From CAVSIS01 sp963814875 (GTDB lineage: Bacteria; Acidobacteriota; Thermoanaerobaculia; Thermoanaerobaculales; Sulfomarinibacteraceae): a stretch of 64,000 bases of DNA. The stretch lies in assembly GCA_963814875.1 (NCBI GenBank), contig CAWFFJ010000026.1:124001-188000 (forward strand), written 5' to 3'. A program made the position numbers and the translations under genes. This document shows, one piece after another, positions 26,920 through 34,350 of the stretch. The notes under the pieces are model-generated. The model was not told where the DNA came from. It did not search any database and saw only the letters and a program-made list of their open reading frames with translations. Position 1 is the stretch's first letter; the number at the start of each line of letters is the position of its first letter.

Positions 26920-27681
26920 TCACTCCGAGAAGGTGAGGTGAACGGTCACACTTGGTTTGCCGTAGGCGGGTGGCAGCGGTGGCAGCGGGTTGGCCGCATA
27001 CAGGGCGCGCAGGGCCGAGCGGTCGAAGCTCGGCACCCCCGAGCTCTCCTCGAGCTCGATCGCCTCGAGGCGGCCGCCCGCGGTGATTCGGAACCGGACC
27101 AGGGCTCGGGTGCCGCGCGGTACCGGCGGCTTGTACCAGTTGGACTCGACCAGCGCCAGCATCCGCTCGACGTAGAACGTGAACTGGAAGTCTGACGGCA
27201 GTGCGGTCTGACCGGACGAGCTGTCACCGCCGCCGAGGCTGAGCCCGCGACCGCCGCTGCCGCCCCCGGTCGCCGCGGCCGGCTGTGGCACGGGCGTCGG
27301 AGGAGGTGCCGGGGTGGAGTGTGGCGCCGCCATGGCGTCGGCGCTGGCGGCCCGTTCGGAAACTGTGGTTCGCTTCCGGGCCGGCTTCGGCGTCGCGGCG
27401 GGTGCGGTTGGCTGAGGACGGGCCGTGGCTCGTGGGACCGGTGTCGAGGCGACGGACGGCGCGGGAGAGGGAGGGCCGGACCGGGCGGCAGGGCGAGGTT
27501 CGGGGCGAACGATCCGTACCGAGACGGCGGGGAGATGGACTCTCCGCGACGGACCGGCCCGGGCGGCCACGGCGACCGCCATCGCGACCGCCGCATGGAG
27601 GGCGAAGGCGGCAACGGCCCACGGCAGCAGCCGAGGCATCGAACGCTCGCGCTCGACCAGCAGGCGCGAGACCGGGTCCAC
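26920..27681 (-). CDS. TonB/TolA-type energy transducer
   Basis: A 253-residue protein. One N-terminal membrane segment (LLPWAVAAFALHAAVAMAVAVAA) contains the His typical of TonB. A long Pro/Ala-rich spacer (residues about 60-150) would span the periplasm. Residues about 165-253 form a TonB C-terminal domain (ERMLALVESNWYKPPVP and FRITAGGRLEAIELEESSG). In a tolQ-tolR-x-tolB order it plays the TolA part. It lies two bases downstream of tolR. Confidence 0.85.
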   Translation of the reverse strand: MDPVSRLLVERERSMPRLLPWAVAAFALHAAVAMAVAVAARAGPSRRVHLPAVSVRIVRPEPRPAARSGPPSPAPSVASTPVPRATARPQPTAPAATPKPARKRTTVSERAASADAMAAPHSTPAPPPTPVPQPAAATGGGSGGRGLSLGGGDSSSGQTALPSDFQFTFYVERMLALVESNWYKPPVPRGTRALVRFRITAGGRLEAIELEESSGVPSFDRSALRALYAANPLPPLPPAYGKPSVTVHLTFSE

Positions 27682-27683
27682 CG

Positions 27684-28094
27684 TCAGCCGCCCTCGGGCG
27701 CGGTCACCATTCCGACCTGCTCCACGCCGACCCGGTCGAGCACTGCCAGGACTTGGATCACGAAGCCGTAGGGAAGCGACTCGTCAGCCTTGAGAAAAAC
27801 GGGACGCGGAGCCCCGGCGAGCATCGCGCCGAGGCGGTCGCCCAGGAGCTGCAGATGGACCGGCTCGTCCCCGAGCAGGATGATCTTGTCCGAGGTCAGC
27901 GTGAGAATGATCGGCTCGTCGCCCTTGCCGTTGATTGCAGGAGCGTTCTGCTTGGGCAGGTTGACGTTGAGACCCTGGACCAGCATCGGAGCGGTGATGA
28001 TGAAGATCACCAGCAGCACGAGCATCACGTCCACCATGGGCGTGACGTTGATCTCGGACATCTCGTCGAGGTCGGGTGAGGTGCGACCCGCCAT
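27684..28094 (-). CDS. tolR: TolR/ExbD proton-channel subunit
   Basis: A 136-residue protein with one membrane helix. EINVTPMVDVMLVLLVIFIIT at residues about 14-34 carries the conserved Asp that takes the proton, and the GLNVNLP motif follows. The periplasmic domain ends with VLDRVGVEQVGMVT. Two bases separate it from tolQ. Confidence 0.92.
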   Translation of the reverse strand: MAGRTSPDLDEMSEINVTPMVDVMLVLLVIFIITAPMLVQGLNVNLPKQNAPAINGKGDEPIILTLTSDKIILLGDEPVHLQLLGDRLGAMLAGAPRPVFLKADESLPYGFVIQVLAVLDRVGVEQVGMVTAPEGG

Positions 28095-28096
28095 GC

Positions 28097-28771
28097 TCAG
28101 CCGAAGTTACGCTCGACGAGGTTGAGGAACTCGAGCAGGAAGTCGTCCATCCGCCGCCTCTGCTGGCGGACCCCGGCGAGCAGGTGGTTGTAGGCCACGA
28201 CCGCCGGAATCGCGGCGAGCAGCCCGGCGGCGGTGTTGACCAGCGCTTCGGCGATGCCCGGGGCCACGGTCACGATCGAGGTGGACCCGGTCGCGCCGAT
28301 GGCGTGGAAGGTGTTCATGATGCCCCACACCGTGCCAAAAAGGCCGATGAACGGGGTCACGCTGGCGGTCGTCGCGAGCACCGGCAGGGCCCGCTGGAGC
28401 CGCTCCTGCTCGGCGCCGAGAGCGCGCTCGAGGGCGCGCTCGACTCCGTCGAGGCTGCGCACCTTGAGCGACGGATCGGTGCCCTGGGTGCGCCGCGCCG
28501 AGCGGATCTGCGCCTCGAGCTCGGCGTAGCCCGCCTGAAACATCGGTACCAACGGCGAGGCGCTGTGCCGGGGGGCGGCCTCTGCCGCCTCGTTGAGGCG
28601 TGCCGCCTTGCGAAACACCGCCAGGAACCGGTCCGAATCCCCTCGAGCGGCCGCCAGCTCACGCCACTTGGCGAGAATGACCGACCACGAGCCGAGAGAG
28701 AACAGGACCAGCACGCTCAAGACCAGCTTGGCGACCCAGCCGGTGGCGAGGAAGAACTTGACGATCTCCAC
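28097..28771 (-). CDS. tolQ: TolQ/ExbB proton-channel subunit
   Basis: About 224 residues from the GTG at 28771. Three membrane helices: residues about 9-30, one near 125-150 (TPFIGLFGTVWGIMNTF is the family signature) and one near 170-195 (ALVNTAAGLLAAIPAVVAYN). It forms the motor pentamer around TolR. The GTG stands seven bases after a TACAAT box, so it is probably translated from a leaderless message. First gene of tolQ-tolR-tolA/tonB-tolB. Confidence 0.9.
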   Translation of the reverse strand: MEIVKFFLATGWVAKLVLSVLVLFSLGSWSVILAKWRELAAARGDSDRFLAVFRKAARLNEAAEAAPRHSASPLVPMFQAGYAELEAQIRSARRTQGTDPSLKVRSLDGVERALERALGAEQERLQRALPVLATTASVTPFIGLFGTVWGIMNTFHAIGATGSTSIVTVAPGIAEALVNTAAGLLAAIPAVVAYNHLLAGVRQQRRRMDDFLLEFLNLVERNFG

Positions 28772-28784
28772 GGCGGCTATTGTA
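28769..28784 (-). promoter_or_regulatory. -10 box directly before tolQ (leaderless arrangement)
   Basis: On the minus strand TACAAT (28779-28784, preceded by TGCG) stands seven bases before the GTG of tolQ. No Shine-Dalgarno is present between the two. Confidence 0.5.
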
Positions 28785-28904
28785 CGCAATCCCCGTGCCG
28801 GACGGTCGTCTGTTCGGGAGCTGGTACGCGGCGTGCGCCAACGGAAGGTCGCCGCGTCACGTCCCGGAGCCGAGGGAGGTACACTCTGGCGCGGAGGTGC
28901 TGTC

Positions 28905-30641
28905 GTGCGTCTGCCAAGGCCCGTGCTCCCGTTCGCCCTGCTCCTGATCCTGGCAATTCCTGGAATTGCGGACAACCCGGCGCCGACCCCGGCGCCCGTC
29001 GGTGGGCTGACCTTCAAGCAGGAGGTCGACGTGACCGTGGTCAACGTCGACGTCTTCGTGTACGACAAGGACGACAAGCCGGTCCCCGGGCTCGGCAAAG
29101 ACGACTTTCGCATCTTCCAGAGCGACGTCGAACGGCCGATCTCGCACTTTGCGGTGATGAACGAGAAGATCTTCCGGTCTCAGGTGGAGTCCGAGCAGGC
29201 GCCGATCCCCGATCTGGTGGCCGAGCCCGAGGTGCCGGAGGAGCTCCGCGCCGAGATCAAACCGACCTACATGATGATCTACATCGACAACGAGAACCTG
29301 CGCCCGCTCGACCGCAACCGCGTGCTGCGCAACGTGCGCACCTTCGTCACCGACACGATGATGGGCCCGGTGCAGATGATGGTCGTCAGTTACCAGCGGT
29401 CGTTCAAGGTCTTGCAGCCCTTCACCACCGACTCCAAGGCGGTCAACGACGCCCTGCGGTCCCTGGGCAAGAACACCGGCGGCCGCACTGAGCGCGACGC
29501 CTCGCGGCGCGACATCGTCAACCGTATCCGACGCGAACAGGACAACATCCGCAACCGCACCTCAAGCAGCTCCTCCGACAGCTACACCCGGGACAGCATC
29601 CTCCAAGACGTGATGAGCTTCGCCGACGAGGAGGCCAACAACCTCAACTTCACCATGAACGCTCTACGCGGTGCGATCTCGATGGTCGCCGGGCTCGACG
29701 GGCGCAAGGTCGTGGTCTACGTGTCGGACGGCCTGCCGATGGTCCCGGGCCTGGGGCTGTTCTACGAGTTCTCGAACGTCGTCAACGACACTTCGGTCCT
29801 CTCCCTGCGCAGCCGCTACGACCGCAGCCGCCTGTTCGACTCCCTGGTGTCGGCCGCCAACGGCCAGAACGTGAGCTTCTACACCATCGATGCCGCCGGG
29901 CTCCAGGTCGGGGGTGGCATGTCGGCCGAGGATCGCTACTCGGCCGACGTGATGGCGTCGGCGATGGAGACCAACAACTACCAGGACTCGATTCGGTTCA
30001 TGGCGGACGCTACCGGCGGCCTGTCGATCACCAATACCAACAACATCTCCGGCGGCCTCGACCGGGTGCGCGAGGACCTCTTCACCTACTACTCGCTGGG
30101 CTATACGGTCGCCGCGACCGGTGCCGACAAGGTGCACTTCATCAAGGTCGAGCTCGCCGACAAGCCGGAGCTGAAGGGTCTCACGCTGCGCTATCGCCGC
30201 CGTTTCGTCGAGAAGTCGCTCGAGAGCCAGGTCCAGGACCGCGTGATGACCTCGCTGATGGTCGAGGTGAACGACAACCCAATGAAGATCGAGGTCACCA
30301 CCGGTGATCCCGCGCCGGCGATGGAGGACCGCTCGACCGTGCCGGTTCACGTTTCGGTTCCGCTCGAGAGCATCGCGCTGATCCCCGAGAAAGACGACTA
30401 CGTCGGGCGCGTGGTGCTGTTCGTCGCGGCACGCGACGAGGGCGGAAAACAGTCGGACCTGCAACGCCAGGAGCACGAGATCCGGGTGCCGGCGAAGGAC
30501 TACGAGCTCGCCCGCTCAAAGAACTACGGTTTCGACCTCCAGCTGCTGATGGAGAAGGGCAGCTACCGGGTCACGGTGGCGGTCATGGACCACGTGACCC
30601 GTCAGGCGTCCTACTCGAGCACGCAGCTCACCGTGCAGTAG
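28905..30641 (+). CDS. VWFA-related domain protein (acidobacterial type), secreted
   Basis: About 578 residues from a GTG preceded by GGAGGT; TACACT at 28879 may be its -10. A signal peptide ends near GIADNPAP. VDVTVVNVDVFVYDKDDKPVPGL is the strand pair that starts the VWFA-related acidobacterial family, and a von Willebrand A fold follows (IYIDNENLRPLDRNRVL, then VVVYVSDGLPM). The MIDAS is partial: DNEN rather than DxSxS. A Ser-rich insert lies near residue 215. C-terminal beta strands resemble a surface or chaperone-usher-independent binding module. Function is unknown; proteins like this are abundant in acidobacteria. Confidence 0.85.
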   Translation: MRLPRPVLPFALLLILAIPGIADNPAPTPAPVGGLTFKQEVDVTVVNVDVFVYDKDDKPVPGLGKDDFRIFQSDVERPISHFAVMNEKIFRSQVESEQAPIPDLVAEPEVPEELRAEIKPTYMMIYIDNENLRPLDRNRVLRNVRTFVTDTMMGPVQMMVVSYQRSFKVLQPFTTDSKAVNDALRSLGKNTGGRTERDASRRDIVNRIRREQDNIRNRTSSSSSDSYTRDSILQDVMSFADEEANNLNFTMNALRGAISMVAGLDGRKVVVYVSDGLPMVPGLGLFYEFSNVVNDTSVLSLRSRYDRSRLFDSLVSAANGQNVSFYTIDAAGLQVGGGMSAEDRYSADVMASAMETNNYQDSIRFMADATGGLSITNTNNISGGLDRVREDLFTYYSLGYTVAATGADKVHFIKVELADKPELKGLTLRYRRRFVEKSLESQVQDRVMTSLMVEVNDNPMKIEVTTGDPAPAMEDRSTVPVHVSVPLESIALIPEKDDYVGRVVLFVAARDEGGKQSDLQRQEHEIRVPAKDYELARSKNYGFDLQLLMEKGSYRVTVAVMDHVTRQASYSSTQLTVQ

Positions 30642-30718
30642 CACTCCGAAGGGCAGAGGCCCTTGACGGTGAGCGGACTGTCGGGACGTTGCCGGGGGCC
30701 TCTGCCCTGCGGAGTGCT
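30640..30718. repeat. Long inverted repeat after the VWFA gene
   Basis: Arms 30640-30662 and 30696-30718 are 23-base reverse complements with one mismatch; the shared core is GGGCAGAGGCCC. The loop is 33 bases. The left arm begins in the stop codon. No T run follows on either strand, so it is not a classical terminator. Confidence 0.75.
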
Positions 30719-30752
30719 CTGACGCACTGCGCGCGTCATGGGGTATCTGCGG

Positions 30753-32474
30753 TCACTCGTGGGAGGCCATCACCCGCCAGGCGACCAGGCGCTCGTTCAT
30801 CGCCCGCAGCCGCCGGCACAGCAGCCGGCAGAGCAGACCGAGGAACTGACCGGCCGCGCCGGGGTCCATCGACAGGACCTCCTCGAGCAGCGAGCGGTCG
30901 ACCGAGAACACCGTGCAGCCGCCGGTGTGCGCGCGGGCATCGGCGGAGCGAGGCTCGTCGTCGATCAGGGCCATCTCGCCGAAGACCTCGCCGCGGCCGA
31001 GGATTGCCAGGCACTCCTCGCCCATCCCGGGAACCATGCGCGAAATGCGCACTGCACCGTCGACGACGATGTAGAGGCTGTCGCCGGGCTCGCCTTCGGC
31101 GAAGATCAGCGTGTTCGCGGCGAACCCCTCCTCGACGGAGTAAGTGGCGAGCAGACGCAGCTCCTGAGCCGAGAGACCCTGCTCGCGTAGGATGCTGAGC
31201 TTGGTCGCCTCGGGCAGGTGCAGGCGGCGGCCGGCCGGGCTCTTAGCGGTCGGAGGCAGGAGCTCCGCGTTGGTCGGAAAGCTGAGCAGCTCGCTCATCT
31301 GGGTGTTGGCGGACCTCACCTTGTCTGCGAGGGTGTGCCAGAAGCTCCACAGCAGGCACACCGCGAGCTCCGGGTCGTCGCGGACGGCTGCAGCGACGTC
31401 CCTGTCGGGCAGCGTGTAGAGGGCGCCGCTTCCAACTCCGAAGGCGGTGGCCGAGCGCGGGCCGCGGTCGAGATAGGACAGCTCGCCGAACAGCGAGCCG
31501 AAACCGAGGGTCGCGAGCACCTGGGTGCCGACCGATGTTCGGCGCGTAATGTGAATGGTGCCGCGGCGGACCAGGTAGAGGTCGGCGGTGCCCTCCTCCT
31601 CCCGGAAGATGACCTCGGCATGCTCAAAGGCGACCGGCCGCACCAACCGCGCGAGGGCGATCAACTGGTCGTCCGGGAAGTGGCGGAACAGACCCATCGA
31701 ACGCAGCTCGGAGGCGCGCTGGATCAAGTTGTCCTGGGCCTTGACCGCTGGGTCGTCGGCCTCCCGGGAGAGGCGTGGGCGTGTGCCGGAGAACAGCCGA
31801 GCATGGGTCAGGGCGACGTGGTCGCACGCCTTCTGCAGCGCCGACGCCCTTCGCCGCACCAGCAGGTCGACCTCCTCGCGTGAGCGGTCGCAGAGCCGTG
31901 ACAGGGTGTCGACCCGGCGTCGTTCCTGCTCCTGCTCTCGCTCGGTGCGCCACTGCGCCAGCAGCATGGCGTCGATGGCGTGCTCGAGCGCGGCCGTATA
32001 GCTTTCGGTCTCGAGGGCGGCGCGTGAGCACTCCACGGCGAGCTTGTAATCGAGCGGGTTCAGCCGACGTGCCTGGGAGAACTCCTGGAGAGCCGTTGTC
32101 GGCTCGCCCCGGCGCATGTGCAGATACCCGCTGGCGGCGTACGCGAGGTAGTTGAACGGGGTGCGGAGCTTGGCAAGGTCGATCATCTCGACCGCTCGGG
32201 AGACGTTGCCCGAAGAGTCGTAGATGTGGGCCATGCCGAGGGCGTGGGACGCCTCGAGATTGCGCAGCTTGAACTCGCGGTCGAAGTCCTCGAGCCCGTT
32301 CTCCTCGCGGACCTTGAGTGCCTCCTCACGAAGCGTCGCGCCGTGGGGCGACAGGGTGGCCGCGATTTCGAGGAGCTCGGCGGCTTCGCTCGGGCGTTTG
32401 AGGGCCCGCAGCCGCCGGGCGAGGGCGACCAGTCGCTCCACCATGGACGGGTGGGGCAGCACCACTTCAGTCAT
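30753..32474 (-). CDS. Protein with two cyclic-nucleotide-binding domains and a TPR-like N-terminus
   Basis: About 573 residues from MTEVVLPHPS, downstream of a good promoter. Residues about 1-190 are helical repeats resembling TPR (AAELLEIAATLSPHG, YLAYAASGYLHMRRGEP). Two cNMP domains follow. The first (near residue 270-370) has FREEEGTADLYLVRRG and FGSLFGELSYLDRGPRSATA; the second, near 445-550, has FAEGEPGDSLYIVVDGAVRIS and GEVFGEMALIDDEPRSADA. The PRSA arginines that bind the cyclic phosphate are kept in both. No DNA-binding or enzyme domain follows, so it may act through protein contacts. Confidence 0.85.
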   Translation of the reverse strand: MTEVVLPHPSMVERLVALARRLRALKRPSEAAELLEIAATLSPHGATLREEALKVREENGLEDFDREFKLRNLEASHALGMAHIYDSSGNVSRAVEMIDLAKLRTPFNYLAYAASGYLHMRRGEPTTALQEFSQARRLNPLDYKLAVECSRAALETESYTAALEHAIDAMLLAQWRTEREQEQERRRVDTLSRLCDRSREEVDLLVRRRASALQKACDHVALTHARLFSGTRPRLSREADDPAVKAQDNLIQRASELRSMGLFRHFPDDQLIALARLVRPVAFEHAEVIFREEEGTADLYLVRRGTIHITRRTSVGTQVLATLGFGSLFGELSYLDRGPRSATAFGVGSGALYTLPDRDVAAAVRDDPELAVCLLWSFWHTLADKVRSANTQMSELLSFPTNAELLPPTAKSPAGRRLHLPEATKLSILREQGLSAQELRLLATYSVEEGFAANTLIFAEGEPGDSLYIVVDGAVRISRMVPGMGEECLAILGRGEVFGEMALIDDEPRSADARAHTGGCTVFSVDRSLLEEVLSMDPGAAGQFLGLLCRLLCRRLRAMNERLVAWRVMASHE

Positions 32475-32493
32475 GACGCTCACCAGACCATCC

Positions 32494-32523
32494 ATTGTAG
32501 GAAAGGAGGGAAGCACACGTCAA
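32494..32523 (-). promoter_or_regulatory. Sigma70-type promoter for the cNMP-binding protein
   Basis: Minus strand TTGACG (32518-32523), an 18-base spacer and TACAAT (32494-32499). The start would fall near 32487, giving a leader of about 13 bases with GGTGAG before the ATG at 32474. Confidence 0.65.
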
Positions 32524-32541
32524 CGGACGTGGTTGGAACGC

Positions 32542-32559
32542 TAGAATGGCGGTGGCATG
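32542..32559 (+). promoter_or_regulatory. -10 box close to the S55-like gene start
   Basis: TAGAAT (32542-32547) lies nine bases before the ATG at 32557. The message would have a leader of at most a few bases and no Shine-Dalgarno. It is divergent from the cNMP gene promoter. Confidence 0.45.
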
Positions 32560-34350
32560 AAACGGCTTCTCGGAATGCTCGTGTGTCTCGGCCTGGCGTC
32601 TGCGGGTGCCGCTCGTCCGGACCGTCTCACCATCACCCCGGCCGAGGTTGCACCGGGTGCGCAGGGCGTGTGCCGCACCGAGATGGACGGCGGTGAAATG
32701 GTCGAGGTGCCGGTGACGGTCCTCGGAACCCTGGGCGGCGCGACCCCCGAAGGCGAAATGGTCCTCGTGCGGCTCGACGACGAGCGCTTCGAGCGCACCG
32801 GCATCATCGCGGGCATGAGCGGCTCCCCGGTCTACGTTGACGGTCGCCTGCTCGGTGCATTGGCCTTCGGCTGGCCGTTTTCAAAGGACCCGATCGGCGG
32901 CGTGACGCCCTTCGACCGCATGCGCGAGCTTGGGACGGCGGGTCCGTCGCTTCCCGAGGCGGGGCGGCCACGGCCGCCGGTCGAGTCGATGGTCCGTGCA
33001 ATGGCGGACGGAACCCTCGGCGAGGTGCTGCTCGACTGGCTCGTACCGAACCCTTCCGCCGGCATCCGCGGCCTGCCGCTCGCCCTGTCGACGGGGGGCA
33101 TGGGTCTCCCATCGGGGTGGATGGCGCAGGCCTGGGAGCGGCTCGGGCTGCTCTCAGCAGGAGGCGCCGGTGCCGCCGCGGGAGTACCTGCGAGCACCGG
33201 CCCGCTCGTGCCCGGAGCGATGGTCGCCGGCATCATGGCTTCTGGGGACGTCACCCTGACCGTGGGCGGTACCGTCACGGAGGTCGAGGGCGACCAGGTG
33301 TGGGCGTTCGGCCACCCCTTCCTCGGCGGCGGCGCGTTCCCGATGACCCTCGCCCGTGCCCGCGTCATCGCAGTGCTCCCGAGCCAGATGTCGTCGTTCA
33401 AGTTCTACAGTGTCGGCGAGCCCATCGGCGCCTTCAGGGTGGATCGCCTCCACGGAGTGTGGGGAAAGCTCGGCGAGTCGGTGTCACCGGTGCCGATTGA
33501 GGTGGCGGTGGACGGTCGCAGCTATCACTTCGACTGCCTGCGCCACCCGATCCTGCTTCCGCTGCTGGCGGGCTACCTGACCCAGGCCAGCCACTTCGCC
33601 CGCGGCCGGCAATTCGGCGAGCAGACCCTCCAGGTCCGCGCCGAGGTGACCCTGGCCGACAGCACCACCGTCGCCATCGAGGAGACCTTCGCCACGCCCG
33701 ACGCCCCCGCGTTGGCGGCCGGGGTACCCACCATGCTGCTGGCCTACCTCGAGGGAGCCCCCGTGGCGATGCCCGAGATCGCCTCGGTGCACATCACCCT
33801 GCACGCTGTCGAACGCATCGACCAGGCCGACGTGGTCGAGGCGGTTCCCGAGCGTTCCATCGTGCGTCCCGGCGATCACCTCGGCGTCATGGTCCGGCTC
33901 CGACGGCACCACGGCGGTGACGAGGTCCGGCGGTACGAGGTCGTCGTACCGGCCGACTCGCCGCGGGGCCGGCTCGACCTCGTGGTTGCCGACGGCGCCT
34001 CGTGGACTCGGTATGACCTCAAAATGCGCCCGCAGAGCCCCGCCACGGTGGCGGACCAGATCCGGCTGATCGACCGCCTGGTGCCGTCCAACCGGCTGGT
34101 CCTTGCGCTCGAGCGCCGTGATTCTGGAGTCGCCCTGCCCGGCGGTCCCCTCGCAACCCCGCCGTCGGTTCAGCTCGCGATGCGGTCAGGGCTCAGCACC
34201 AACCTCTCGACCGTCACTCACCGCGTGGTGGCGGAGTCGATCGAAGAGATGCCGTACGCCGTGCTCGGCGCCGCCCGGCTGCCGCTGCTCGTCCGTTTCG
34301 ACGGACCCGACGGCGAGCCGCCCGAGCCGGGCCCGGAGGAAGGCCAGTGA
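32557..34350 (+). CDS. SpoIVB-like S55 family serine peptidase, secreted
   Basis: A 597-residue protein with a signal peptide (LLGMLVCLGLASAGAA). The S55 signature GIIAGMSGSPVYVDG at residues about 82-96 holds the catalytic Ser; GDQVWAFGHPFLGGG near 250 supplies the His-containing GHP loop. The remaining about 300 residues are beta-rich and unlike SpoIVB, without a PDZ domain that I can point to. SpoIVB cleaves a partner protein in spore formers; in non-spore-formers the role is unknown. It overlaps the next gene by four bases, so the two probably work together. Confidence 0.8.
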   Translation: MKRLLGMLVCLGLASAGAARPDRLTITPAEVAPGAQGVCRTEMDGGEMVEVPVTVLGTLGGATPEGEMVLVRLDDERFERTGIIAGMSGSPVYVDGRLLGALAFGWPFSKDPIGGVTPFDRMRELGTAGPSLPEAGRPRPPVESMVRAMADGTLGEVLLDWLVPNPSAGIRGLPLALSTGGMGLPSGWMAQAWERLGLLSAGGAGAAAGVPASTGPLVPGAMVAGIMASGDVTLTVGGTVTEVEGDQVWAFGHPFLGGGAFPMTLARARVIAVLPSQMSSFKFYSVGEPIGAFRVDRLHGVWGKLGESVSPVPIEVAVDGRSYHFDCLRHPILLPLLAGYLTQASHFARGRQFGEQTLQVRAEVTLADSTTVAIEETFATPDAPALAAGVPTMLLAYLEGAPVAMPEIASVHITLHAVERIDQADVVEAVPERSIVRPGDHLGVMVRLRRHHGGDEVRRYEVVVPADSPRGRLDLVVADGASWTRYDLKMRPQSPATVADQIRLIDRLVPSNRLVLALERRDSGVALPGGPLATPPSVQLAMRSGLSTNLSTVTHRVVAESIEEMPYAVLGAARLPLLVRFDGPDGEPPEPGPEEGQ

